Assembly: GCA_008933995.1 (NCBI GenBank)
Contig: WARS01000110.1
Span: forward strand, 1,302,001-1,366,000
Reading direction: 5' to 3'
Source of the DNA: Datnioides undecimradiatus
Taxonomy: Eukaryota; Chordata; Actinopteri; Lobotiformes; Datnioididae
Length of the DNA stretch: 64,000 nt
Shown: positions 23,006 to 34,009 of the stretch, in pieces
Numbering within the stretch: the first letter of the stretch is position 1
How the letters are laid out: each line of letters opens with the position of its first letter
Program-made: the position numbers and the translations under genes
Notes under the pieces: generated by a model
What the model saw: the letters and a program-made list of their open reading frames with translations, nothing else
Databases searched by the model: none
Told to the model about the DNA's origin: nothing

Positions 23006-23120
23006 ATGTAGCTCAGAGTTTCATCTTGTGATCACATAATAGACTAATGACATTATGAAATCATCGTATTATGTGAATCATCATCATAAGACTTGCATTT
23101 GCTTTTCACCGACACCCATA
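23006..23120 (+). repeat. diverged duplication, copy 1
   Basis: About 115 bp, from GTAGCTCAG through TTTCATCTTGTGAT and CATAAGACTTGCATTTGC to GACACCCATA, recurs at 23301-23398. Copies align with small gaps at roughly 75 percent identity by eye. The most conserved part is the right third. Confidence 0.75.
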
Positions 23121-23300
23121 CAGAAAGGGCCAATTGGCTCCTGGGAAGCAAAGCAAATCAGAGGGAATCACCTCACACGGCTCACTCTTTCCACACTTTC
23201 ATAATCCGAGCATACAAACAATTTCGGCACGTTTAAGCTAAACACTGCACTCGTAAGGAAAAGGGCACTCGGTTTGGATATGGGCTGTGTAAATTGTTTG

Positions 23301-23398
23301 AAGTAGCACAGCTTTTCATCTCGTGATTATGTATGACATGAAATGAATGCGTTATGTGAGTCATCATAAGACTTGCATTTGCTTTACAGACACCCATA
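23301..23398 (+). repeat. diverged duplication, copy 2
   Basis: Same orientation as copy 1 and 295 bp downstream. It shares CATAAGACTTGCATTTGCTTT and ACACCCATA. It lacks about 10 bp and one CAT unit relative to copy 1. Confidence 0.75.
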
Positions 23399-24239
23399 GT
23401 AGTGGAAAACTGTGAATGGCCACGGTGTGCCCAAGAGAGGCTGTAGTCTTGTCACGAAGAAAAAGCCTCCGAAACAACATTTAGATTACACTCAAAGAGT
23501 CTCCTGAGAGCCCGGCTGATGAAATTAGTTGAGGTGGGTTATCAGCTTCTTATGGTAATCTGCCAGACCCTTGATTTTGATTTTCTCATCTCCATCTTTG
23601 GTACTGCTGCGGTGTTTACGTTTGTCTCCATCTGTGCTTGTGAGAGCTCATTCCTCCAGCTTTTTGGACTACACGTCAAACTGACAACACGTCAGTCAAA
23701 CGGCGTATCAGGTACTGTGATGTGTTTCTTTTGGGTATTAGGTGATACAATCACTTCCTTTGAAGACTACCTTGGGTATCTGGGGATATCCTAGAAAATG
23801 GAGGTTAACATAAGGAATTAGAAGATGAAAATGTGAAGGATTATAAATCCAAGCAAACACCAGTATTAGCCCGTGTGTTTCACACAGTCCTGGGTATTTA
23901 TAATGTTTTGCTTTTGGCTGTGTGAGTGTTTGGGGATAACCTCGGTACCATCCAGCAATAATCTCCTGGATGTTGAGAAACCCTAGCGATGACATGAGCC
24001 ATGAACTGGCAGCGATACACCCTGACAGCAGACACAGCGCCCTCCATAACCCTTACAAAAACACCCCCGTCCCATGCTCCTGATGGATTAGCCCCTGTAT
24101 ATAGGGTCACGGAGGGATGGGCTCAAAGGCGAGGAGGGGGTCGTGAGGACAGAGGAGTGTCTGCCCCATCTCACCTCTGCTGGCCTTTGGGGTGGACTGT
24201 GATAGGATTGGACCTATCTGAGCCAGGGAGAAGATAATG
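23399..24239. other. unique non-coding sequence
   Basis: No gene recognised. The 91-codon plus-strand frame at 23519-23794 is hydrophobic in places but has no recognised domain and no splice context I could defend. Confidence 0.4.
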
Positions 24240-24560
24240 AATGAGGGTGTATTATTTGTGTGTGTGTGTGTGTGCGTGCTGACAGTGCCAGGGGAACATG
24301 TGTTATTAATCTATCAGGCTGGGCGCCTGGGCCGTCATCGGGTGGACGGGGGTCTGGTTCCAAGCGCTCCGCACTGCTAGGATGACCGGCATGCTTGGCA
24401 GCTACCTGACCCCCCCCACACACACACACCTCCCTCCATGCTGACACACACAAACACAACACACACACATACACACTGACAAGCTTCCCCAGCGCTCGAC
24501 ACTTTAGACTGATTGGGCTAGCAACTGCAACAGCTGGCTGAGGATTAAGGCATGGCCAGA
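24240..24560. promoter_or_regulatory. candidate regulatory block with CA/TG tracts
   Basis: A TG tract (24257-24274) and CA-rich tract (24417-24479) bracket GC-richer unique sequence with TTATTAATCTATCA near 24302 and ACCGGCATGCTTGGCAGC near 24384. After the CA tract, ACTGATTGGGCTAGCAACTG (about 24509) and an E-box CAGCTG follow. Function is inferred only. Confidence 0.2.
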
Positions 24561-25107
24561 TTCAGCGTGTATGTATTTCTGTGTGTGTTAGCGGGTGTGT
24601 TTGAGTGTGTGTTGCTGCAAAGGGACTGGCGGGTCCCTCTGGCACCTGTCGCCTAAACCCAATCCCTGCCCTCCTAAGCTGGGTGGATGAGCAGAGCCTG
24701 CTTCTCCTCTGGGACCCTGTTCTCCTGCCCCAGAGCAGTGCTGGGCTGAGCTGATGAGTTCAGCGGTGTAGCTGGGTATGCTGGGGGGCAATTGGGGGGC
24801 AAGCTCGGGGTGGAAAAGAGGTTCCAAACAGATGTTGGGATGTATCTCCTCTCCAAAATAACAACACCACACTGAGACCAAGCTGAAACAAGCTAACAAG
24901 AGACAAATTAATATGAAAACAAACATGTAAATGATACGTAAGTGAGACCTCCTCACCGCTACAACCCCAGGGCGAGGGTAAAACAGCTTGTGTGGATCAG
25001 TGTGCTATTAATGGGACTTATAACACATGAGGGTGAAAAGGGTCTGACAATTTTACGCCCTCATCTGTTAACCAGCATGAACACATATACTGAAATATTG
25101 GCAAGAG

Positions 25108-25108
<1 letters not shown>

Positions 25109-25149
<41 letters not shown>

Positions 25150-25264
25150 TCGATCACAGGCTCGTTCTGGTGAGACGGGGCAGTACCCGGCTCTCATCAC
25201 CCTGCCTTTCAACCGTTTGATGACTCTATTTCCTGCAGACACACACACACACACACACACACAC
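25109..25264. repeat. two (CA)n microsatellites
   Basis: CA runs at 25109-25146 and 25239-25264 lie in the same orientation, separated by about 90 bp of unique sequence. Confidence 0.95.
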
Positions 25265-27271
25265 CTTCATCTGCCTTCTATAGACTCAGCTGCTGCATTC
25301 TTACACGAGAATCATGTAGATGACAAAATTAAGAGTTAAGATCATGATATTCTAATAGTCTGTGATCTATTCTTTTGTGAGCAGAGGACTGAACTGCTTA
25401 TCAAAGCAAATGTACTTTTAGTCTTTTAAAGATTTTTTATATTTTCGTATATAATAATAAAAAAGACGTTGCAAAGAAAACCTGAGTGCAGAGGCTCATT
25501 TTTATGATTAGTAAGATACCTTTTAGAGGGTACTTTGCATTTGTTCAAAGAGAGAGCTGCTTTCTACTGTCCGGACTTTCAAACCGTAATCGAAGATGTC
25601 CCTGCAATTGTTCGCCTCAAACGCGTGACGAGAAGCACCTGCTCTGACGGCGGTGTCAAGGGTGACAAGGGTGTGGCAAGAAGCAAGACGGGACATTTCT
25701 ATCCTATATGAGTTGGCTTTAATTTGCCCTATAACTACATGTCTTTTATCTAAGCTTAACCGACAGTTGTATGGCAACCACAGGGGCATAGATCATAGAG
25801 CTTCTTTGAACTGTCTGCGCTAGAAGTGATGTTCATATATTAAGCCTTACATTGGAGCGGGAGAAAAGTGCTTATTATGTGATATGTGGCTTTAAGATTT
25901 AAGAAGTTTTTTAGTATCATAGCCGGTCTGACTGCTCCCTGTACTGTCGGCGGTATGTGGAGCAGTATATAAAGCCTACCATGACACGTTTATTACAAGC
26001 TGTGCAACTCTGGCTGATGCAAGTTGTCATGACGTGTACAGCAACTCGGTATCACATGTATCGCATGCGACTTCATTAAGTGAATGACAACAGCTATAAA
26101 GTTTCATTTCTGTCAGTTTTTATGATGTAGTTACAACTGCCCTTTGTCAGCCCCCTCCTATAAACTGTTGCCCCTGTTTGGTGCTTTAGGGTTCAAAGCT
26201 ATGTATTTAATGGGCTAACTGCATGTCTGACACGCGAAATCAGACGTTACGTGGCGGACAACTGGCAAGTTAGCATGGGCTAGCAGCATGCAGAAATGCG
26301 CGTTCAACAACATTTGCGGGTCAAGTGATCTTGATTTAATCTATTCCTATTCCTACTATAACTTATCTCTATACTGTAGAAAAAAATAATCTATAGCTGG
26401 ATAATGGGCTTTTCTTCATTTACAGCAACAGCACCCCGTGTGTTGAAGGTGTTTTCTCAACAATAATCCTCGGAAACAGAAGCGGTAACGTGTTTGTGTT
26501 TTGTCTGGAGTGAGAAAAAGAGACTTTAAAATTATTTTAATTATTTAATCACAATTTTAATTATTATTATTATTTAATTTCATTTAATTTATTATGATCT
26601 GTACAATTTACACCTCTGTTTGGGATAGAAAGGAGTCCAAGGGACTGTGGAGCATGCTGATGTATCAGATCCTGTGCATCCCAAGATGGACCAGTAAAAA
26701 AAAAAAAAATAAAATGAAAATAAAAAGCTTAGTCCCAGTTCTATTCTATATAATAATAAAAGTCTACAAAAAACCAATATATTTTATGGCTTGGCAAAGA
26801 AAAGCATGTGATTTGTGCTCCAGTCAAACTTCACAGACCTTTTTGGTGCACTGCACTGTAGGACGGGATTGCCCATCAACAGCATATTCAGAAATCATCA
26901 AATGAATAGAGCCAATGTCCAACGTGAACACGCCACATCTCGACTCCAGAATGAGTACGTAGTATGGAATTGGGACATAGCTACTGAGTGTACATAACGG
27001 TAAATGTAAATGTGCTTTCATGAGCTGCCTATACATTTGTACATTGACTCACTACTGCGTGACAGTTGCAGACATTAACTTGTCTGAAAAATTTGAGGAT
27101 TATCGCGGATTACGAAACAACACTGCATGAAATCTATTTTTAGTGAAGCGCCCTGTGCGCTTTTGTGTTCTATGTGTACGCCACAATGAGGTTTAGTCAT
27201 GTTTGGCCTTCCTGTGAAGTGTGCTGCTGCTGTTTTGCTATTGGCTGGTTTAATCCACTGTGTATGAATAG
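25265..27271. other. unique, partly AT-rich non-coding sequence
   Basis: No gene recognised. An exact TATA-box word TATATAAAG lies at 25966-25974 but with no supporting initiator or coding sequence. An AT-rich patch with (ATT)n lies at 26526-26597. Poly(A) of 13 lies near 26697. Confidence 0.45.
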
Positions 27272-27276
27272 GTGTG

Positions 27277-27332
<56 letters not shown>
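27272..27332. repeat. (GT)n microsatellite
   Basis: A 61-bp GT run with one TTT interruption near 27291. One of the longest simple repeats in the window. Confidence 0.97.
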
Positions 27333-27334
<2 letters not shown>

Positions 27335-27420
27335 GTTGGGTCTGGGCAGCTCAGTGTGATGGAAAGCAGATCCAGGTTCTGCTTCTTCTCACCCAGCACT
27401 CACAACATCTTCAAACCAGA

Positions 27421-27629
27421 AACACACACACACGCACACATATACGCCCGCACATGCAGGTAAGCAGGAAAACACAACGCAAAATCACACACACACACAT
27501 AGACTCACGGTAATGCATGGACTGACACACACTACTGTGTTCGAGGCAAGAGTCCTACTAGCACACTCTCACTTTCTCTCTCCCTCTCTCCCCCACACAC
27601 GCACACGCACACACACACACACACACACA
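27421..27629. repeat. series of short (CA)n tracts
   Basis: CA runs lie at 27421-27440, 27486-27499 and 27596-27629, the last with GC interruptions. Together with the GT tract at 27272 they form a small cluster with opposite repeat senses. Confidence 0.9.
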
Positions 27630-28619
27630 AACATATACCTACCAGTGTCTCCAACCCTGTCAGGCTCTTTGACCAGGGTTAGACTGCGTTACACCTCAGA
27701 GGAGGAAAGCTCACTTTTAACACAACGTCTGGCTGCGCTGTCCGGAGGAATAGTCATTAAGTGAAAAAGGATAACTCGGGAAAGACAAAACATTCCCACG
27801 CACGCACGTAGGAATTTCATAAGATCGGCGGGAGTGCTAGGCGAAGCTGTAAAAGAAAAACAGGGCTTTTTCAAAGGAGGCTTGCCCTGAACACACTGGT
27901 ACAATAATATCAGAGCGTGGCTATAAATGTCACAAGTTCAATTTTCACTCTGAGAAAAGAACACGGGGGCAGGTGGTAGTTTTAGCCGCAGTGATTTGCA
28001 GACTGGGGAGGGACGTTAAAGCGAGGTCACGAATCAACACTTTGGCTTTGTTGAATGGTCTTGTGAGTATCTATTAGGTAGATCATTGATGAAGTCTATA
28101 TTTTCACTTCGGTAACGTCTTTTTAGCCGGATTTCATAGAAAACATAACCAAAACTATTAATGAAAACTAACAAAAGTGCTCTGTTCCGAGCTCGTAAAT
28201 GTGTTTCAAATAATTTTTTTTTTTTTTTTTCATGGGATGAAAGGATTTTTTTTTTTCCCACCCTCCAATTCGTGGCACCTCGCACCGAACATCAGCAGAG
28301 TTAATGGCTTTATTCAGCTTCAGCAGCAACAGAAGCCAGAGAGAATGTGATGAATTCGCCTTATCAGGACTTCAAAGTCCAACATTTTCCAGCATTTGAG
28401 GAAGAGTGTGAGAGAAAAGCAGCCGGGCTTTCTGGCAAAGTGTTGCTGTGATGCCTCCACTTGATATGAACACACACGTCTGACTCATTCCGCCGGCCCT
28501 GAGAGTTCACCACTTGAAGGAAATGATTTACTTGTCCAAATCCTCCCTCTTGTTTGATCCCGTGGGGAGCTGGAGCAGAAGCGGGGGCGATGCTAGGTTA
28601 CCAAAGTGTGTTTTTGCCA
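27630..28619. other. non-coding sequence with two poly(T) runs
   Basis: Poly(T) runs of 17 (28214-28230) and about 12 (near 28245) lie close together. The rest is unique, with nothing recognised. The part from 28290 to 28620 is repeat-free and may belong with the block that follows. Confidence 0.45.
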
Positions 28620-28890
28620 TCCATCCCCTCCCTTTTCTTCCCTTTTTCGCTCCTCTGCTTAGGTCGGCCATTTTGTAATTTACGGCTGTCATAAGGCCCG
28701 CCGTCGGCTACGAACAGTATGGGATTATATGAAATGCTGTCCGACGGCATATTTCATAAGAAAGATCAAACACGCAGCTAAGTGATTTCTTTTTCTGAGG
28801 GCAATAACTTTTAGTGGAGCTCTTTGTCACGGCCTTGGAGGGGATGACTTTGCAAGACCTCAAACTGAAGTTTTCATTGCGTTTCTACGT
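28620..28890. promoter_or_regulatory. candidate conserved non-coding element
   Basis: A repeat-free block of balanced composition. It contains AGGTCGGCCATTTTG (YY1-like CCAT), GCCGTCGG at 28700-28707 and its exact reverse complement CCGACGGC at 28741-28748, and two CATAAG words (28690-28695 and 28755-28760). Neither strand gives a long open frame. The inverted 8-bp arms around a 33-bp spacer would allow a small stem. The regulatory role is inference; alignment to other fish would settle it. Confidence 0.3.
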
Positions 28891-29147
28891 AGAATCTGGA
28901 AGAAAAAAGGATCAGTAGCTTCAAAAACTAGAGCCAAAACTTACCAGACCCGATTGCTCTCAGGTAAATAAAAAAAAAAAGAATGGAGCACGCTTTTCCA
29001 CCCCATCTTTCAAAAAGGAAATCTCGACTCCTTTACATATAAACATTTAAGTACAATCTGTTGATCTGCAGTCTGCTAAATCCACGCAGAGGAGAGGTCG
29101 GCAAGGGTCCAGTTAGGAAAAGAGAGACAGAAGGGGAGGATTACTCA

Positions 29148-29420
29148 CCGAGCGGCTTTCTGTTCAACCTCATACAGAAAAAGAGAGTCTACGGCCTGCG
29201 GTGACAACGCTAACATACTGATGCCTAGTGAGTGACGTCTACTATTAGCTATTAGCTCGCTGACTTTGCCAATTTGCATGAAACACAAAATAGTGCAGGG
29301 CCTGATGGGAACGAAATCAGTATCCCAAATTAGAATCTCATCAAACATAGTATAGATTAATCCGCGGATTATTTCCTTGATTAACTGAGGTAGCCTCGCC
29401 TATTAAATGTCAGACGATCG
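29148..29420. promoter_or_regulatory. candidate enhancer with OTX-type palindrome and octamer
   Basis: Contains a perfect 14-bp palindrome TAATCCGCGGATTA (29358-29371), made of two head-to-head TAATCC half-sites, the sequence bound by K50 homeodomains such as OTX and PITX. About 80 bp away is an exact octamer ATTTGCAT (29272-29279), the POU-factor site, beside repeated ATTAGCT words (29244-29256). No simple repeats are present. On the minus strand a 67-codon open frame (29348-29145) reaches a strong splice-donor-like CGGTGAGT whose TGA ends the frame, so an exon is a second possibility. No protein family is recognised in that frame. Confidence 0.4.
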
Positions 29421-30065
29421 TGAAACCTGTCACTGTTTCTAAAACCCAAGGTCACGTGCTATGCTCCGATGTCTTGTCTTGACCCACAAGATCTGTAGCT
29501 GGCTATCACAGAGGACTAAAAAAGGCAGAAAATATTCACATTCAAGAAGCTGTGCCAAGGGAATTCAGAGATTATCATCTTAAAAATGACTTTAAATGAT
29601 TATTTGGTTATCAGAATATAAGAATATTCATCAGTGAATTAATAATAAACTAATCTTTTGTGTGGTAACCCCTCCAATAGGCGTTGGGATATCACTAAAA
29701 ATGAAAAATGTCCATTTCATGGTGGCTATTGAGCGGGGGTTCTATTGCTTCAACAGCAATGTAATGTCTACTTGTCACCTCTTGTCATTGTTTGACAGAA
29801 TTGTGAAATGTGCCACTGTGGAGTAACATCCGCTTCCTGTATGCTTTTGTTTCTTTTTATTTTTTCTTGCAACCACTTGTGGGAACCTAAGGTCTGAGTT
29901 GGAAACTGGGATATTTTAGTCTGGACCAAAGTGTTGGACCACCTGACTGTTCTGTTGCTGGAGTAGCTAAAAAAGCTTTACAGTGGTCGGAGGGTTTGTT
30001 ACCTGTAGAAGGTTGGTCAGTCTGAGTTGGTCTGTGTAATAAAAAAAAACAAAACAAAACAAACT
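29421..30065. other. unique non-coding sequence
   Basis: Nothing recognised. AT-rich around 29560-29660; A-rich near 30040-30062. Confidence 0.4.
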
Positions 30066-30086
30066 CACACACACACACACACACAC
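30066..30086. repeat. (CA)n microsatellite
   Basis: A perfect CA run of about ten units, directly left of a CpG-dense patch. Confidence 0.9.
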
Positions 30087-30280
30087 GTTAAAAGGGACCT
30101 GCAACACGTGCACTCGTCCCGAACAAATACGAATGGAACAAACAGACTTTAAGCGGCCATTTTTGCAGCTAATGACGCGCACGTGAACAGCAAAACGAGG
30201 TCGATGAGAAACTCCAGTAGCAGTTCGGGCCGCACTGGTGTCAGCGCTGAGCAAACAGAGGCCAGTTGTTGACGCGCCAG
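30085..30280. other. CpG-dense patch
   Basis: About 16 CpG dinucleotides in 196 bp by manual count, at or above the number expected for its base composition, whereas the surroundings are depleted. It includes E-box-like CACGTG words at 30106-30111 and 30180-30185. It could be an unmethylated regulatory patch. No gene start was recognised. Confidence 0.45.
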
Positions 30281-30300
30281 ATATATGAGTGTTATTCTTC

Positions 30301-30303
<3 letters not shown>

Positions 30304-30342
<39 letters not shown>

Positions 30343-30448
30343 GTATTCCTGCTGGGACTCCCCTTGGCTAAACCAAGCCTCCTACACCTTCACTTCCTCA
30401 GAACTCCATCTCTCTCTCTCTCTCTGTCTCTCCCCTTCTCTCTCTCTG
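30304..30448. repeat. (TG)n and (CT)n microsatellites
   Basis: TG run with TATG tail (30304-30344), 65 bp of unique sequence, then an interrupted CT run (30409-30447). Confidence 0.9.
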
Positions 30449-31660
30449 TGGAAGGATTGATGAGCAGCCTGATTCCCTTCCATCCTCCCTGACTTTCTCA
30501 CGGAACGGAGGGAGAAGAGGAAGAATGAGGAAAGCGGGGTCTGTCGGCCATCATTCATTCCTCTTCACCTTGGGAGTGTGAAAAAACCCTGAAATACTAG
30601 CACTGACAAATGCAGAACACGCAACCCTGCTCATGTTGTGGGAAGATATGCAGAAACGATGTCACCCGCGCGGGGGTTTACATACCTGGTGACTTACGAC
30701 TATGACATCAGTTAGACCAAAGTTACAAATAACAACAATGAAATATTCTTTAACTTTGCACAATGCTTAATCAATACATTTGGTGGTTACATAAACATAA
30801 AGCGCAGCAGGGCCGTAACTACTGTAATATTCAGTGTAGAAAGTGGATTTTACATCATAACAAGTGAACAGTTAACTGAATAAATATTATATTAAATAGA
30901 AGTAACAAAGGGGTATATGATTGCATTTGGGAAGCCTGGATTCACAATCCAGAAATAAACAATATTTGGTCCAGGTATTAATCAAATAATGAATAAATGC
31001 ACACCCCTTGCAGAGCAAGGTCTAGAGCACATACTGCCGGGGGTGGAGATTACTGTATAATGTATCATGTGGAAATAACACTGTAGAATTGGACAGTAAA
31101 ATGTTTTGGAGGGGAGGAATATTATATAGGGGGATTTAACACATACTGCATATCAAAAAAGCCTTTTAACGTAGTGGTGCTACAGAAAAAAGGTCCCGTT
31201 TGAGAGCAACCTAACAACTCAGACTGATAGAACATGACTGGATGCAATTGTGTGATAGTTTTACTGGCTAAAACTCTGGCAACCTCGTGACCTCTCCATT
31301 ACACGGGGACCTTGTGCAGAGCGAACAGTAAAGATTTTCAACCGGACCGCTATAAATAAATGTAGAAAATGGCAAAAGCTCATTTTGAAGTAGCAGCAGA
31401 ATACTCAGCTCTCAACAAGAAAGCCCAAAAACGTTCTACGTGATGACACTGCACTTGCACCATGGTAACTGGGGGAAAGTGGTGTTTTGCAATTTGGGTG
31501 ATTCGGCGCTTTGAGATAATTGAGCTCTTAAAAAGTAGAGATCGCTACACAGGAAAAAATGTATATATTGTACTGGTCAGAGAGAGTTATACTGAACAAA
31601 AAAACACTGACCTGTTAGGATCCATTGGATGGCATCGCATGGACAACATGGAAAAGACAA
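30449..31660. other. unique non-coding sequence
   Basis: No gene or repeat recognised. A 108-codon plus-strand frame starts at 31462 and runs through the GA tract; it resembles no known family. Confidence 0.4.
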
Positions 31661-31680
31661 AGAGAGAGAGAGAGAGAGAG
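31661..31680. repeat. (GA)n microsatellite
   Basis: A perfect AG run of ten units. Confidence 0.9.
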
Positions 31681-31779
31681 CACAGACTGGTTAGAGGACA
31701 GTTGGCCAAACAATTTCTCACCATGTCGGACACACGTACAAACGCGCTCGCGCTAACACGAGTGTGTATTACACAAATC

Positions 31780-31960
31780 ATGGGCTAATTAGTCGTCCAC
31801 TCCAGGTGGTGACAGTTTCACTCTGTGGGGAGCCGGGGCTGCCACTGTGTGTGTGTCAAGTGTCAAAGAGCTCCTTAGCACCTCATCACCTTTGACCTCA
31901 TGGGGGCTTTCACGCTGCGAATAACATTAACATTGTATTGTATGAATACACACAGTCACA
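31780..31960. promoter_or_regulatory. candidate regulatory block
   Basis: A palindromic homeodomain site CTAATTAG (31785-31792), an E-box-like CAGGTGGTGACAG near 31803, and a nuclear-receptor-like TTTGACCTCA near 31890 occur in repeat-poor sequence. Motif evidence only. Confidence 0.2.
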
Positions 31961-32856
31961 CATATGTACCAGGGAAGAGTGTGGGGGACTAAGTGTCCTG
32001 CGTGCTATCAGCTGTACATTGAAGACAGCTGTCACTTTGGTTTGAACCTTGCTGAAGCTGAAATGAAATTAAAAAATGTCCCTTTTTAACCTTTTTAAGA
32101 TCACACCTCTGATAACTCCTGTCATATATAACTTTTTATCAATATGTGCGACAATGTGGAAGCTTCACACTCTCCCACTCTTACTTCTGATAGGCTGCTG
32201 CTCTTGTTTTAGATTATGTAAATATCAGGCAGACTTCGAATATGCTGCAACCATATTTCATATTCTATTCATGTTATTTTATCTTTATGTTTTGGGAAAG
32301 AAATGGGACTATTAAAGGAAACGAATCGATTATTCAAAAGCCACCCAGATCCTTGTTCGTCTTATGTCAGCCCCTGAAAGCACACTGACTCCAAAACTTT
32401 GATGTGGTTACTTGAGCTTAATTGTTAATTCCTGTTAAGCTCTCCAGTCTTGATTTGGAATCTGTACAAACGTAGCAAAGACGAATTTGACCGCAGTCTA
32501 AAACTATCCGAGCGCGCTGGTTAGAGCCCGTTCCCGAGCTTTTATAGGTTTGTTTTAAAGGTGTCAATTATACTAGCTTGCAAAAGGCGCGGGCTGAAGA
32601 TATTAGGGAAAAAAAGAGTTACGGGTCCCAAATGTGCCAGTGTGCAAAGAAGGAAACATGTCTTCCACTGGGTGAGAGTTTCCCTTCAGAGTAGCCAGAC
32701 CACCTAGCACTGGGAGCCTGGTGACAAGAGCTTTGATTATTATGCCTGCACTCCCTGCCAGGGCTAAATTTAAGTGTTCCCATAAAGTCCAGAAGAAATA
32801 AGACTTGGGAATGGCCTGGCCTGTGCCTGTGTGAGAGAGGGGAGAACTCTGTCTGA

Positions 32857-32861
<5 letters not shown>
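31961..32861. other. unique non-coding sequence
   Basis: The part 32340-32580 is repeat-free and contains TTAATTGTTAATT near 32418 and AGGTGTCAATTA near 32560 (T-box and homeodomain-like words). Nothing coding was recognised. Confidence 0.35.

Positions 32862-32887
<26 letters not shown>
32862..32887. repeat. (TG)n microsatellite
   Basis: A perfect TG run of 13 units. Confidence 0.95.
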
Positions 32888-33038
32888 CATGTGTGTTTAG
32901 GGTCCCTTCTGGTCAGCGTTGTCGCACAGTCCGGGGGATAATAATAGGATGTGCTACAACTAACTGAGACTAAAGCCGGACTTCCCACGTCTCCCACTCG
33001 CTGGTGGCACTTGTGTTATTCTCTAAACACCAGTCGGT

Positions 33039-33063
33039 CCCAACCCCCCCCATCCCCCCTCCC
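33039..33063 (-). other. G-quadruplex motif on minus strand
   Basis: C runs of 3, 8, 6 and 3 (33039-33041, 33044-33051, 33054-33059, 33061-33063) are separated by AA, AT and T. The minus strand therefore has four G runs with loops of one or two bases. The plus strand could form an i-motif. Confidence 0.8.
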
Positions 33064-33269
33064 TTATGCAACGCAGCACTCACACTCACATCTCTTGCTT
33101 CATCTCTCTCATTCAGCCTCCCTCGAGCATAAAGAAAACCGTAAGAAAGAGCAAGACACTTCGGGCAACCCCACATCTCCCAAGGAAATGTGGATTCCTT
33201 GTTTATCTTTGATTAAAAATAACTTTGGGAAGAGGCCGATCAATACTTTCCCTGCGACAAGACAAACAA

Positions 33270-33380
33270 GGGAAAAAAGAGGTTCTGGAGGAGGGGGAGG
33301 AGGAGAGGCAAGCGGAAGGGAGGGAAAAAAGCGTGAGAAATTTGACGACATTTAGTAATGTGTGTGTGTGTGTGTGTGTG
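33270..33380. repeat. GGA-rich tract then (TG)n
   Basis: Purine-rich GGAGGAGGGGGAGG-type sequence (about 33280-33330) is followed by an 11-unit TG run at 33359-33380. Confidence 0.8.
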
Positions 33381-33459
33381 ATGGGTCGCTCCGAGTCATT
33401 CCCATGGCCTCATACAGTAGCCCTGACACTGCTACCAACTACTCTGATGTTTTAACACT

Positions 33460-33900
33460 GACAAAATGGCCGACGCGGACACATAATAGGATAGTTAAGG
33501 TCCTCGAGGAGATGCTGGGAGCCACGCATGCTATATAAAGGCCCGCAGAGGACGGGAGCACAGCGAGGTCATTCCTGCCTGTGCTTTCCTTGGCTCCCAC
33601 CTCTCCTTTCAAAGGATCTGCTTATGGTTTCTGTCAGAGATGCACGTCCATTTTTCACCCCATTAACAACTATCATTACCAGCCCAACTGGAGGCTATAA
33701 TTGGGCCAGCCATGGAAAAGAGTTGTCAAAACACAATTAAATTCCAAGCTATGGTGAGAGAGAACAGAGAGAAAGTGCTGGATGGCCGTAACATCATATT
33801 GCCGGCTTTGCTTGCCCAAAAATAGGAAAGAAAAACATGAAAACCATTATTTTACATTGGAAGGTTTTGGAGGGGGATTATATAGACGGGTGATCTGAGC
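33460..33900 (+). promoter_or_regulatory. candidate promoter or enhancer block with TATA box
   Basis: An exact TATA-box consensus TATATAAAG lies at 33532-33540. Upstream is AAAATGGCCGACG (33465-33477), a good YY1-type site, and downstream GC-richer sequence follows where a start site would fall (about 33560-33570). From 33600 the block continues repeat-free with TTTCAAAGGATCT, CCATTAACAACTATCATTA and GGCTATAATTGG words, typical of developmental enhancers. No open frame downstream is recognised as protein. The promoter call is inferred from the TATA context. Confidence 0.3.
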
Positions 33901-34009
33901 TGCCCAAACGATAGGGCTACTGAAAACATAACAAATAATCACTCTCAGTGTCAGCGATGAAGAATGGACACATTAAAAGCCCTATCCAAGGATCAAAAGC
34001 CAAGATCTT

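Noticed and set aside
20301-23190. ACCTCACACGGC occurring near 20311 and 23169
   Set aside because: A 12-base match is expected many times by chance in a window of this size.
25966-25974. Second exact TATA word TATATAAAG
   Set aside because: No supporting upstream motif, initiator or downstream coding sequence; the surroundings are AT-rich, so a chance match is likely.
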